From contig NZ_CP100404.1 in the NCBI RefSeq assembly GCF_024218775.1, forward strand, positions 1,674,001 to 1,738,000: 64,000 nucleotides of DNA, given 5' to 3'. Each line of letters starts with the position of its first letter. Position 1 is the stretch's first letter. This document shows positions 24,525-32,466 of this stretch, piece after piece. A model generated the notes under the pieces. That model did not search any database, was not told the DNA's origin, and saw only the letters and a list, made by a program, of their open reading frames with translations. Source of the stretch: Haloarcula marina. Its GTDB lineage: Archaea > Halobacteriota > Halobacteria > Halobacteriales > Haloarculaceae. Made by a program: the position numbers and the translations under genes.

Positions 24525-25621
24525 TCGTAGTACCTCCGGATGGCGTCGCTGACCCGGTCTATCTCCGCATCGGTGATGCGGGGGTGCATCGGGAGCGAGA
24601 GGATGCGCGAGCAGATTCGCTCCGTTTCGGGGAGCGTCGGGCGCTCGCTCAGTTCCTTCTGCATTGCCGGGGTGAGGTGGACCGGCGGGTCGTAGTGGAT
24701 GCCGGTCTGGATGCCCTGTTCCTCCAGATACAACTGCAGGTCGTCTCGGTCCGGCACTTGGACGACGAACAGGTGGTAGACGTGGGTCCCGTTGTCGCGT
24801 TCGACCGGGAGTTCCACTTCGGGAACGTCGCCGAGGTTCTCGCGGTAGCGCGCCGCGGCGGCCGCCCGGTCGGCGTTCCAGTCGGCGAGGTGCGATAGCT
24901 GTTCGAGTCCGGCGGCGGCGCTGACCTCGTTGAGTCGGTGATTGAGGCCGAGTCGGACGTGATTACCGTCCGCGTCGCGGCCGTGGTTCCGGAGTTGGCG
25001 GGCGGTGCGAGCGAGTTCGTCGTCGTCGGTGACGAGCATCCCGCCGTCGCCCGCGACGGTCATGTTCTTCGAGGGGTAGAAACTGAAACATCCCACGTCG
25101 CCGAGACTCCCGGTTCGTTCGCCGCGGTAGGTCGCGCCGTGGGCCTGACACGAATCCTCGAAGACCGTGAGGTCGTGGGCGTCGGCGACGCTCCAGACGG
25201 CGTGCATCGCCGCCGGTTGGCCGTAGAGGTGGACCGGCACGACGGCCTGCGGGTTGTCGGCCTTCGACGCCTTCCGAGCGAGGTCGGTCCCGCTCATCGT
25301 GTACGTCTGCGGGTTCACGTCGACGAACACCGGTTCTGCGCCGAGTTCGAGGACGGGGCTGACCGTCGCGAAGAAGGTGTGTGCCGGGACCAGTACGGAG
25401 TCGCCTGGGCCGATACCGGCGGCTTTCATCGAGAGGTGTAACGCGGCGGTGCCGCTGCTGACGCCGACGGCGTGGGCTGTGCCACACGTCTCGGCGAACT
25501 GTCGTTCGAGCTCTTGCACACGCGGGCCCTTGACGTAGCGCCGCGATTCGAGGGTTTCGACGACACGCTCGACGATGTCGTCGTCGACGTAGACGTCTGT
25601 GAACGGGACCTGTTCCGTCAT
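24521..25621 (-). CDS. DegT/DnrJ/EryC1/StrS sugar aminotransferase
   Basis: The 366-residue PLP enzyme has the family landmarks SGTAALHLSM, VLVPAHTFFAT, EDSCQAHGATY and FSFYPSKNM with the PLP-binding Lys185. I start it at the ATG at 25621, 35 nt from a TATAAC box; the in-frame GTG at 25645 would be too close to that box to be transcribed. It would transaminate a keto-NDP-sugar with glutamate, using the product of the coupled Gfo/Idh/MocA oxidoreductase. The result is an amino sugar that the acetyl- or formyltransferases of the locus could cap. A close relative stands at 28688. Confidence 0.85.
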   Translation of the reverse strand: MTEQVPFTDVYVDDDIVERVVETLESRRYVKGPRVQELERQFAETCGTAHAVGVSSGTAALHLSMKAAGIGPGDSVLVPAHTFFATVSPVLELGAEPVFVDVNPQTYTMSGTDLARKASKADNPQAVVPVHLYGQPAAMHAVWSVADAHDLTVFEDSCQAHGATYRGERTGSLGDVGCFSFYPSKNMTVAGDGGMLVTDDDELARTARQLRNHGRDADGNHVRLGLNHRLNEVSAAAGLEQLSHLADWNADRAAAAARYRENLGDVPEVELPVERDNGTHVYHLFVVQVPDRDDLQLYLEEQGIQTGIHYDPPVHLTPAMQKELSERPTLPETERICSRILSLPMHPRITDAEIDRVSDAIRRYYE

Positions 25622-25650
25622 CGGGTGGCGGTTGCGGTGATTCACTCATT

Positions 25651-25656
25651 GTTATA
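25651..25656 (-). promoter_or_regulatory. TATAAC promoter element (reverse strand)
   Basis: On the minus strand TATAACAAT lies 35 nt before the ATG at 25621 and decides the start of the aminotransferase. Confidence 0.5.
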
Positions 25657-25755
25657 CTCAGCGTTCGCCCGACGATGGGCGCGCTCGCGTGCGTCTGACA
25701 GGTCCCTGCGTCGGCTATCGGGGCGTAGGCACCGCCAACGAACGGTTCGTCACCC

Positions 25756-25761
25756 CATAAC
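25756..25761 (+). promoter_or_regulatory. CATAAC promoter element
   Basis: CATAACTTA lies 36 nt before the ATG at 25792; it pairs divergently with the TATAAC element about 100 bp to the left. Confidence 0.5.
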
Positions 25762-25791
25762 TTACGCCGCGGTCTGACTGCACACGTCTAG

Positions 25792-26718
25792 ATGGCGATA
25801 GCGTCTCTCAGCGACCGGCAGATACTGGTTACCGGCGGCGCGGGCTTCATCGGGAGTCACCTCACCGCGGCGCTCGCACCCGAGAACGACGTGACCGTCC
25901 TCGACGATTTCTCGACGGGCGACCGGACGAACCTCCCCGAGGGCGTCGCGGTCCACGAGGGCGACGTGCGCGACGAATCGACCGTCGACGAGGCGATGGC
26001 GGGCGCGGACGTGGTCTTCCACGAGGCGGCCATGGTCAGTGTTCCCGAGTCAGTCGAGCGCCCGCAGGCGTGTCACGAACTGAACGGGACGGCCACGCTC
26101 GGCGTCTTGGAGTGCGCCCGCCGCCACGACGCACGGGTCGTCATGGCGTCTTCCGCCGCCGTCTACGGCGACCCGGAATCCGTGCCCGTCGCCGAGGACG
26201 CGCGACTCGACCCGTCGTCGCCCTACGGCTTCGAGAAGCGACTCAACGAGCAGTACGCGCAGTTCTACGCGGAGACGTACGACCTCCCGACCGTCCCGCT
26301 TCGGTACTTCAACGTCTACGGGCCGCGCGGACTGGACGGCGAGTACGCGGGCGTCATCGGGACGTTCGTTCGGCAGGCCCAGTCGGGTGACCCGCTGACA
26401 GTCGAGGGTGACGGCGAGCAGACCCGCGACTTCGTCTACGTCGACGACGTGGTGCGGGCGAACCTCTGTGCCGCGACGACGGACGCCGTCGGCCGTCCGT
26501 TCAACGTCGGCACCGGCGAGAGCGTCACCATCAACTACCTCGCGGAGGCGGTTCGCGACGTGGTGGGTGCGGACGTGCCTATCGAGCACGGCCCGGCCCG
26601 AATCGGCGACATCGACCGAAGCGAGGCCGACGTGCGTCGGGCCGCGGAAGACCTGGGGTTCGAGGCCAACGTCGGCCTCCGAAAGGGACTGTCGCGCACG
26701 CTCGACGCCGAGAGATGA
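25792..26718 (+). CDS. NAD-dependent sugar epimerase/dehydratase (extended SDR, GalE/WbpP-like)
   Basis: The 308-residue protein has the NAD site ILVTGGAGFIGSHL (residues 11-24), MASSAAVYGD with the catalytic Ser/Thr region, and YGFEK with Tyr145 and Lys149 of the YxxxK pair. The tail RYFNVYGPRG and DFVYVDDVV completes the extended short-chain dehydrogenase pattern. It most likely interconverts UDP-glucose/galactose or their N-acetyl forms at C4; dehydratase activity cannot be ruled out. It is transcribed divergently from the aminotransferase gene, both under ATAAC-type promoters, so they may be coregulated. Confidence 0.85.
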   Translation: MAIASLSDRQILVTGGAGFIGSHLTAALAPENDVTVLDDFSTGDRTNLPEGVAVHEGDVRDESTVDEAMAGADVVFHEAAMVSVPESVERPQACHELNGTATLGVLECARRHDARVVMASSAAVYGDPESVPVAEDARLDPSSPYGFEKRLNEQYAQFYAETYDLPTVPLRYFNVYGPRGLDGEYAGVIGTFVRQAQSGDPLTVEGDGEQTRDFVYVDDVVRANLCAATTDAVGRPFNVGTGESVTINYLAEAVRDVVGADVPIEHGPARIGDIDRSEADVRRAAEDLGFEANVGLRKGLSRTLDAER

Positions 26719-26863
26719 GCAACGCGTGGTGTCGACCCGGGGAAACGCGAATTCGCCGAGCCGAGAGTAGCCAGGACCTGTTGCTGTCTTCGGATTTTAA
26801 GCCGTTCTTTCGGTCGGCCACCGAGAAAGTCAAATATTATATACCATCTGTGCGTTGACACTG

Positions 26864-27136
26864 ATGATGCAGCATTGTGATACGAAGACGCGGGAAAACG
26901 TAAGTCCCGTTCCCAGCGATCGCTCGATGAGTACGACTATCGCCCATGAACTCGCTGCGGTGATGGGTATCGACCCGGTGGAAATGACACCGCTAGCGGA
27001 TTCCGTGGACACTGACGCGCTGGACGCGCTGTTCGGTACCGCGGCCACGGACGCCCAGTTCCAGTTCACGCACGAGGGATATCGCGTACTCGTCACGCCG
27101 ACGGGCATCGCGATCCGACCGCCGAATCTCGACTGA
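26864..27136 (+). CDS. HalOD1 domain protein
   Basis: From an ATG at 26864, 28-30 nt after an ATATTATATA box, this gives 90 residues. Residues ~25-90 match the haloarchaeal output domain HalOD1: an N-terminal helix with a GIDPVEMTPLADSVD segment, then DALDALF, then beta strands FQFTHEGYRVLVTPTGIAI. HalOD1 domains occur alone or at the end of sensor proteins and are believed to pass signals in haloarchaeal regulation; their binding partner is unknown. The N-terminal 23 residues are extra, and an internal ATG (26927) would give the bare domain. It is one of several small regulatory proteins between 26.8 and 28.4 kb. Confidence 0.75.
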   Translation: MMQHCDTKTRENVSPVPSDRSMSTTIAHELAAVMGIDPVEMTPLADSVDTDALDALFGTAATDAQFQFTHEGYRVLVTPTGIAIRPPNLD

Positions 27137-27204
27137 GCGAAAGAGGCTGTTTCCGCGCATAATCTACGAATTACGAAGTCGCTTGACGTGTTCTACGCTG
27201 TTGC

Positions 27205-27351
27205 ATGAGTGGCCATCTGACGTCGGACGAGTGGCAACGCATCACTGAGTTCGCCGAGACTCCCAAACATCAGCGTCGGCCGGAACAACTGCTCCCCGAA
27301 GGTGAACGCGAACTCGACGAGAACAGGAAAGAAAACAACGCGCGGGACTGA
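27205..27351 (+). CDS. Small hydrophilic hypothetical protein (48 aa)
   Basis: A short frame begins MSGHLTSDEWQRITEF and ends in a highly charged tail. Codon use is acceptable for a haloarchaeon. It has no cysteines, signal or membrane segment. A CATAATC box lies 48 nt upstream and an AATTACG box 36 nt upstream. It stops 7 bp before the end of the convergent winged-helix gene. I do not recognise it. Confidence 0.45.
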   Translation: MSGHLTSDEWQRITEFAETPKHQRRPEQLLPEGERELDENRKENNARD

Positions 27352-27358
27352 CTATTCG

Positions 27359-27640
27359 TCACACCATGTTTTCGGTCTCGATGGTCTGCCAGACGTCTAG
27401 CCCGGCGTCGGTGATGCCGTAGACGCGGCCCTTGCGCCGGTCCTCGGAGACGAGCAGGCGGACGAGATCGTTGTCCCGTAGCTCTTGGAGCGCCCGAGAG
27501 ACGTGTGCGATGCTGAGGTCCGTTTCGTCGGCGATGAGCGACGGCGTCGCGGGTCCCTCTGAGAGTCGTTGCAACGTTGCGATGCGATAGCGGGAGCTGA
27601 TCACGTAGCTGACTTTGTCCCACGGGTCCGAATTCGTCAT
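27359..27640 (-). CDS. Winged-helix (MarR/ArsR-like) transcriptional regulator
   Basis: The 93-residue protein is a single winged helix-turn-helix. YVISSRYRIATLQRLSEG forms the first helices, TPSLIADETDLSIAHVSRAL forms the turn and recognition helix, and RKGRVYGITDAGLDVWQ forms the wing and last strand. No ligand domain is present. The start is supported by an AGGAG Shine-Dalgarno sequence seven bases before the ATG, unusual in this leaderless-rich region. A CGGTAACAG sequence just upstream also occurs before the DUF7344 gene to its right. The target genes are unknown. Confidence 0.75.
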   Translation of the reverse strand: MTNSDPWDKVSYVISSRYRIATLQRLSEGPATPSLIADETDLSIAHVSRALQELRDNDLVRLLVSEDRRKGRVYGITDAGLDVWQTIETENMV

Positions 27641-27647
27641 TTACTTT

Positions 27648-27652
27648 CTCCT
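27648..27652 (-). promoter_or_regulatory. Shine-Dalgarno sequence
   Basis: AGGAG on the minus strand stands seven bases before the ATG at 27640, marking a leadered transcript for the winged-helix gene. Confidence 0.55.
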
Positions 27653-27821
27653 CGTGTCCTGTTACCGGAATAGTGCTTGCGAGGTACTGTCGCTGGATGT
27701 ACCGTGTGGTGGTTGCTGAGGGACATGAATAACCATTTCGTTGTTTCGAACGAGTAAGGCCTTCCAATACCGCACCACCGCCCCTTCGAGCGACGGTCGC
27801 CGACCGACGGCGTGGATAGAC

Positions 27822-28352
27822 TCATCGGAGTTCCGGCGGCCGGGTATTCGCCCGGCGTCGATAGTCCAGACACTGTGCGGCGGTGACGACTGTGAGGAGT
27901 CCCACGACGAGCGTCGCGACGAGCGTCGTCGGGACGGCGACGGCCGAACCGGCGAGCGCTGCGCCGACGAGTGCGAGACCCGTGACTCCAGCGGTCGCAC
28001 CGCTGAAACGAGGCCAAGGGACCACCGGCGCGATTGGCCCGAGGTAGCGGTCCGTCTCGGTGACCGAAGTCGTCGGCGCGACGGTCCGCTCCGTTTCGTC
28101 GTACTCGACGAGTCCGGCCGCTTCGAGCGTCGGGATGTGCGTCTGGTACAGCGAGACGTAGATACGCTTCTGCTCGGCGGTATCGATGTCGTCCGGCGAC
28201 GTTCCGGCTTCCTGCGCGCCGATGCCCCGTGCGAGACGCATCAGCTCCACCGGGGCGTCGGCCTCCCGGAGCGTCGAGAGAATGAATCGACGACGGCTGT
28301 TACTCATCACTCCGAAGGCTGTATCGCGGGCGAGCGGTGTCTCCCCACTCAT
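27822..28352 (-). CDS. Membrane-tethered DUF7344 winged-helix protein
   Basis: The 176-residue protein starts with a DUF7344 winged helix (about residues 8-95). Its marks are FGVMSNSRRRFILSTL, a mid segment QKRIYVSLYQTHIPTLE, and AGLVEYDE. Two hydrophobic helices follow (about 118-140 and 143-162), ending in a short basic tail. It should sit in the membrane with its DNA-binding part in the cytoplasm. DUF7344 proteins are abundant in haloarchaea and presumed regulators with unknown ligands. Its promoter region carries TACGTAACAAAG, shared with the DUF7344 gene at 32467. Confidence 0.75.
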   Translation of the reverse strand: MSGETPLARDTAFGVMSNSRRRFILSTLREADAPVELMRLARGIGAQEAGTSPDDIDTAEQKRIYVSLYQTHIPTLEAAGLVEYDETERTVAPTTSVTETDRYLGPIAPVVPWPRFSGATAGVTGLALVGAALAGSAVAVPTTLVATLVVGLLTVVTAAQCLDYRRRANTRPPELR

Positions 28353-28436
28353 CGTGGCCTCCTCGGACCGGGCGGTCGCCTGTCGAACTGGCCGGGTTGT
28401 AGAGCCACTGTTACCGTTACAGACAGGATGATTGTG

Positions 28437-28448
28437 CTTTGTTACGTA
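28437..28448 (-). promoter_or_regulatory. TACGTAACAAAG element upstream of DUF7344 gene
   Basis: This 12-mer (minus strand) recurs exactly at 32304-32315 ahead of the other membrane DUF7344 gene. Further GTAAC copies follow toward the gene, near 28408-28420. Confidence 0.45.
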
Positions 28449-28585
28449 TCACATATCCACTGGTGGGCAGACAGTACTCCAATCGAAGCATTGGGTTATC
28501 CAGACGCAAACACGCGTTTCGAAGGGCGAGCGCCCGGTAATCCGAGAATACAGCCGCGATATCACGCGTCGTGACACAAGCCCTG

Positions 28586-28591
28586 CATAAC
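28586..28591 (+). promoter_or_regulatory. CATAAC promoter element
   Basis: CATAACAAT lies 102 nt before the aminotransferase start, so the transcript should carry a leader of about 75 nt. Confidence 0.4.
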
Positions 28592-28687
28592 AATGGCTTC
28601 ACTTTGCCTGCCGCAAACCGTGATAGTCGTACAATCAACGCCGACCCTCCAACGTCGGCCCGGTCCCTCCACCGGCGGTGACCGCGC

Positions 28688-29788
28688 ATGAGTGACGCGC
28701 GCTCGTTCGAGCCTACGATGTCCATCGCGTCACCCGATGTCGGCCGCGACGAATTGCGCCGCATTCACGACGTCCTCCGCTCCGGCCACTTGAGCGGCGG
28801 CGACGAAGTGGACGCGTTCGGCGCTGAGTTCGCAGAGTACTGTGACGTCGCCCACGGCGTCCCGACCAGCAACGGGACGACCGCTCTCCACGCCGCGCTG
28901 GTCGCGCTTGGTGTCGGCCCCGGCGACACCGTCCTGACGACCCCGTTCTCGTTCGTCGCGACCGCGAACGCGGTCAGACACGCGGGCGCGGACCCGGTGT
29001 TCGCGGACATCGACCCGCAGACGTACAACCTCGACCCGGACAGCGTCGCCGAGACGATGGCCGACCGTGACGTCGACGCCATCCTCGCGGTCCACCTCTA
29101 CGGCTGTCCGGCCCCGATGCAGGAACTGCGAGCGCTCGCCGACGAGCACGACGCCGCTCTCATCGAGGACGCGGCGCAGGCTCACGGCGCGACCTACCGC
29201 GGCGACCCCGTCGGAAGCCTGGGTGACGCCGCCTGCTTCAGCTTCTACCCCACGAAGAATATGACGACCGGCGAGGGTGGTATCGTCGTCACCGACGACG
29301 AGACAGTCGCTGAGAACTGCTGGGAGTTCATCGACCACGGGCGCGACGGCGAAGGCAACCACGCGTCGGTCGGTCACAACTTCAGGATGACGGACATCTG
29401 CGCCGCGGTCGGACGGGTCCAACTCGAGAAACTCAACGACTACGTCGAGGCACGCCGGAACAACGCCGCGGAGTACACCGAGGCGCTCGTCGGGTCGGAC
29501 CTCGTGGCCCCCGTCGAACCCGCGGGGTCACGGCACTCCTACCACCAGTACACGATTCGGTGCGCCGACCGCGAGGCGGTGCAGGACCACCTCGAACGCT
29601 ACGGCGTCCCGTCGGCGGTGTACTACCCGCGCCCGATTCACGAAGAGCCAGCCTACGAGGACGTTACGACGTCGCTACCGGCCGCTGAACGCGCCGCCGA
29701 CGAGGTACTCTCGGTTCCGGTCCACCCGGACCTCTCGGCGCGCGACGTGCGCGCAGTCAGCCTCGCACTTATGGAGTACGACCAATGA
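28688..29788 (+). CDS. DegT/DnrJ/EryC1/StrS sugar aminotransferase (WbpE-like)
   Basis: The 366-residue PLP enzyme has SNGTTALHAAL, VLTTPFSFVATANAV, EDAAQAHGATY and FSFYPTKNM with the PLP Lys190. It is closely related to the aminotransferase at 24521. It begins a three-gene operon with a Gfo/Idh/MocA oxidoreductase (ATGA overlap) and a nucleotide-sugar 6-dehydrogenase. That set equals WbpE, WbpB and WbpA of the bacterial UDP-2,3-diacetamido-2,3-dideoxy-glucuronate pathway, where this step installs the 3-amino group. Confidence 0.85.
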   Translation: MSDARSFEPTMSIASPDVGRDELRRIHDVLRSGHLSGGDEVDAFGAEFAEYCDVAHGVPTSNGTTALHAALVALGVGPGDTVLTTPFSFVATANAVRHAGADPVFADIDPQTYNLDPDSVAETMADRDVDAILAVHLYGCPAPMQELRALADEHDAALIEDAAQAHGATYRGDPVGSLGDAACFSFYPTKNMTTGEGGIVVTDDETVAENCWEFIDHGRDGEGNHASVGHNFRMTDICAAVGRVQLEKLNDYVEARRNNAAEYTEALVGSDLVAPVEPAGSRHSYHQYTIRCADREAVQDHLERYGVPSAVYYPRPIHEEPAYEDVTTSLPAAERAADEVLSVPVHPDLSARDVRAVSLALMEYDQ

Positions 29789-30792
29789 ACACAGACGAGA
29801 CTCTCGCGGCGGGCGTCGTCGGCGTCGGCAGCATGGGCAGGCACCACGCTCGCGTGTACAACGAGATACCCGGCGTCGAACTCGCAGGCGTCGCGGACGC
29901 CGACGAAGTGGCCGCCGCCGAAGTCGCCGCCGAGTACAGCACCGGGTTCGCGGACATCGGCGAGTTGCTGGAGGTCGTCGACCTGGTCTCCATCGCCGTC
30001 CCGACGCGATTCCACTACGACGTGGCGATGCAGGCCATCGAGGCTGGCGTCTCGGTCCTCATCGAGAAGCCGTTCGTCCGCGACCCCGAGGATGGGCGGG
30101 AACTCATCGACCGCGCCCGCGAGGTGGGCGTCCAATTACAGGTCGGTCACATCGAACGGTTCAACCCCGTCGTCGACGTCCTCGACGAGGTGCTCGCGGA
30201 CCTCGAGCCGATAGCCGCCTCGGCCCGGCGACTCGGACCGCCGGTGTCCCGCGACGTGGAAGACGACGTGGTGATGGACCTGATGATTCACGACATCGAC
30301 GTCATCTGTTCGTTACTGGACGACGACGTGGCGGGCGTCACGGCCATCGGCGCGTCCGACGGCGACTACGCCGACGCTCAGATCGAGTTCGCGGGCGGGA
30401 CGGTCTGCTCGCTCACGGCGAGTCGCATCACTCAGGAGCGGATTCGGGACCTCTCGGTCACCACCCGTGAGTGTCACATCGCCGTCGATTTCATGGACCA
30501 GTCGATGCGCATCTACCGCCACTCGGACCCGTCGTACCAGACGAACAACGGCGACGTACGGTACACGCAGGAGAGCATCATCGAGCGACCGTCCATCGAG
30601 AGTGACGAACCGCTGAAGCGCGAACTCCGGTCGTTCGTCGACTGCGTACGGACTGGGTCGACGCCGCGGATCACCGGTGAGGACGGCCTCCGCGCGCTGG
30701 CTATCGCGCGCGAGATAAGCGATATCGCGTACTCTCGTGACCTCGCTGTCGAGGGGGTGAGCATCGCCGATGGCAGCACAGTCCGGGAGTGA
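29785..30792 (+). CDS. Gfo/Idh/MocA-family sugar 3-dehydrogenase (WbpB-like)
   Basis: A 335-residue protein with the GVVGVGSMGRHHAR dinucleotide site, VLIEKPF (catalytic Lys-Pro pair) near residue 95 and MDLMIHDIDVICSLL with the conserved His/Asp. In the proposed pathway it would oxidise C3 of the UDP-sugar acid so that the coupled aminotransferase can act. Its ATG overlaps the aminotransferase stop, and its own 3' end overlaps the next gene by 23 bp. This tight packing supports a common pathway. General sugar or inositol dehydrogenase activity is the alternative. Confidence 0.8.
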   Translation: MNTDETLAAGVVGVGSMGRHHARVYNEIPGVELAGVADADEVAAAEVAAEYSTGFADIGELLEVVDLVSIAVPTRFHYDVAMQAIEAGVSVLIEKPFVRDPEDGRELIDRAREVGVQLQVGHIERFNPVVDVLDEVLADLEPIAASARRLGPPVSRDVEDDVVMDLMIHDIDVICSLLDDDVAGVTAIGASDGDYADAQIEFAGGTVCSLTASRITQERIRDLSVTTRECHIAVDFMDQSMRIYRHSDPSYQTNNGDVRYTQESIIERPSIESDEPLKRELRSFVDCVRTGSTPRITGEDGLRALAIAREISDIAYSRDLAVEGVSIADGSTVRE

Positions 30793-32140
30793 AGTCTACG
30801 CCGCGGAGCGCGGCGGGTGGGCGCTCCAAGAGGCGTTCGTCTCGGGGCAGATTCCCGTCGCCGTCTACGGCCTCGGGAAGATGGGACTGCCGCTTGCCGC
30901 GGTGTTCGCCGAGGTCAGCGGCAACGTCACCGGCGTCGACATCGACCCCGACGTGGTCGCGTCCATCGAACGCGGCGAGTCGACCGTCAGCGGCGAACCC
31001 GGCCTCGCCGAACTCGTCGCTGACCTCGCGGCCGATGGGTCGCTCTCGGCCACCGCCGACCCGGAGGCCGCGGCGACTGACGCCCGGGTCCACGTCGTCA
31101 TCGTCCCCACGCTGTTAGACGAGACGAACGAACCGGACCTCGCGACGCTGCTGGCCGCCGTCGACGGCATCGCCGCGGGCCTCTCGCCGGGCGACCTCGT
31201 CGTCATCGAGTCGACGGTCCCGCCGGGGACGACCCGCGACGTGGTGACGCCGCGACTCGCGGAGCAGAGCGGCCTCGACCCCAGCGAGTTCGGCGTCGCC
31301 TTCTGTCCCGAACGGACCGCCAGCGGCCGCGCGCTCCAAGACATCCGCGGAGCGTATCCGAAGGTCGTCGGGGGCGTCGACGCCGAGAGCGAACGCGTCG
31401 CGGGACTGCTGTACGACGAACTCACCAGCAACGAGGTTCTCTACGCAGGCGACGCGACGACGGCGGAGTGCGTGAAGGTGTTCGAAGGCATCTACCGCGA
31501 CGTGAACATCGCGCTGGCGAACGAACTCGCCCGCGTGACGGACCCGCTCTCGGTCGACGTGAACCGCGCGATAGAGGTCGCCAACACCCAACCGTTCTGC
31601 AACATCCACGAGCCCGGACCGGGCGTCGGCGGGCACTGCATCCCGCTGTACCCGTACTTCCTCACCTCGCAGGTGGAGACGGACCTGCCGCTCGTGGAGA
31701 CGAGTCGGTCGGTCAACGACGCGATGCCGTCGTTCGTCACGAGCACGCTCGTCGGGATGCTCGACGACGAAGGCGTCGACGTGACCGACGCCACGGTCCT
31801 GCTGCTCGGCGTCGCGTACCGCGGCGGGGTCGACGAGACGCGGAAGACCCCCGCCCGCCCCATCGCCCAGCAACTCGACGAACTCGGCGCGGACGTGTGG
31901 GCGACCGACCCGGTGGTCGACGTGGCGAGCGTCCCGGACCTCCCCGCTCACGCGCTCTCGCACGACGCCGTGGAGTACTCGGGCGACGAGTTCGACGGGG
32001 TCGTTCTCGTGACCGCACACGACGAGTACCACAGCCTCGACTACGGCAGCTTCGCGGACGCCGTCGCCGTCGACACCCGCGACGTCCTCCCTGACGTGCC
32101 GATGTCGGTCTATACTCTCGGTAGCGGAATACGCCAGTAG
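30770..32140 (+). CDS. UDP-N-acetyl-hexosamine/hexose 6-dehydrogenase (WbpA/WecC-like)
   Basis: The 456-residue protein is a UDP-glucose/GDP-mannose dehydrogenase family member. It has an N-terminal Rossmann site VAVYGLGKMGLPLA, a central domain with the catalytic Cys290 in GVGGHCIPLYPYF, and a C-terminal UDP-binding domain with LLLGVAYRGGVDETRKTP. It oxidises C6 of a UDP-sugar to the carboxylate with two NAD+. The GHCIPLYPYF form is typical of the UDP-N-acetylhexosamine branch rather than of UDP-glucose dehydrogenase. The N-terminal ~25 residues are extra relative to the fold. It closes the 28688-32140 operon. Confidence 0.85.
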   Translation: MAAQSGSEVYAAERGGWALQEAFVSGQIPVAVYGLGKMGLPLAAVFAEVSGNVTGVDIDPDVVASIERGESTVSGEPGLAELVADLAADGSLSATADPEAAATDARVHVVIVPTLLDETNEPDLATLLAAVDGIAAGLSPGDLVVIESTVPPGTTRDVVTPRLAEQSGLDPSEFGVAFCPERTASGRALQDIRGAYPKVVGGVDAESERVAGLLYDELTSNEVLYAGDATTAECVKVFEGIYRDVNIALANELARVTDPLSVDVNRAIEVANTQPFCNIHEPGPGVGGHCIPLYPYFLTSQVETDLPLVETSRSVNDAMPSFVTSTLVGMLDDEGVDVTDATVLLLGVAYRGGVDETRKTPARPIAQQLDELGADVWATDPVVDVASVPDLPAHALSHDAVEYSGDEFDGVVLVTAHDEYHSLDYGSFADAVAVDTRDVLPDVPMSVYTLGSGIRQ

Positions 32141-32303
32141 GGCCCTTGAAAAATCCGGCAGGCCCGTCCGAACTGCCGTCGCCCAGTCAGGGTGCAAACC
32201 GTTTCGATTGTCGCGATAGTCGCTCACGCCGACAATCTCGTATTACTCTCCGATAGAGAGTGCATTTCGTCAGGGTAATCATCCGCCTACATGTAACGAA
32301 TCT

Positions 32304-32315
32304 TACGTAACAAAG
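32304..32315 (+). promoter_or_regulatory. TACGTAACAAAG element upstream of DUF7344 gene
   Basis: This exact 12-mer also occurs upstream of the DUF7344 gene at 27822. Here it directly precedes a TATTAAG box and could act as a BRE or an operator. Confidence 0.45.
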
Positions 32316-32453
32316 TATTAAGTAGCGAAAGCGTGTCTCATTTGACAGGCGCTTGGGTTCGGACGGACGCCTCGTCACGACCGCGTTGTGGGTGTGTGCG
32401 ACTTCACCAACCGGTCACGACAAACCGTCGTCGTCCGCGTCCGGGCGTAGCCC

Positions 32454-32459
32454 AGGAGG
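32454..32459 (+). promoter_or_regulatory. Shine-Dalgarno sequence AGGAGG
   Basis: A full AGGAGG seven bases before the ATG at 32467 fixes that start and excludes the upstream in-frame TTG at 32353. Confidence 0.65.
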
Positions 32460-32466
32460 GCTATCA

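Larger units (their letters stand above)
28353..28687. other. 335-bp intergenic region between divergent genes
   Basis: It contains no supported gene. It holds the promoter side of the DUF7344 gene (GTAAC-type repeats near 28408-28448) and, toward the right end, the CATAAC element of the aminotransferase operon. A 32-codon frame from 28593 ends in an ATGA overlap with the next gene, but it begins only 7 nt after the CATAAC box and is unlikely to be read. Confidence 0.5.
32141..32466. other. 326-bp intergenic region, leader of DUF7344 gene
   Basis: No gene is seen. It carries two GTAAC elements (TGTAACGAA near 32292 and TACGTAACAAAG at 32304), a TATTAAG box near 32317, and a leader of about 115 nt ending in a Shine-Dalgarno sequence. 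Confidence 0.5.

Noticed and set aside
28593-28691. 32-codon frame ending in ATGA overlap with the aminotransferase
   Set aside because: Its ATG is only 7 nt after the CATAAC box, so it would not be on the transcript; codon bias is poor.
32353-32466. 38-codon N-terminal extension of the DUF7344 protein from a TTG
   Set aside because: A full AGGAGG seven bases before the ATG at 32467 shows translation starts there.
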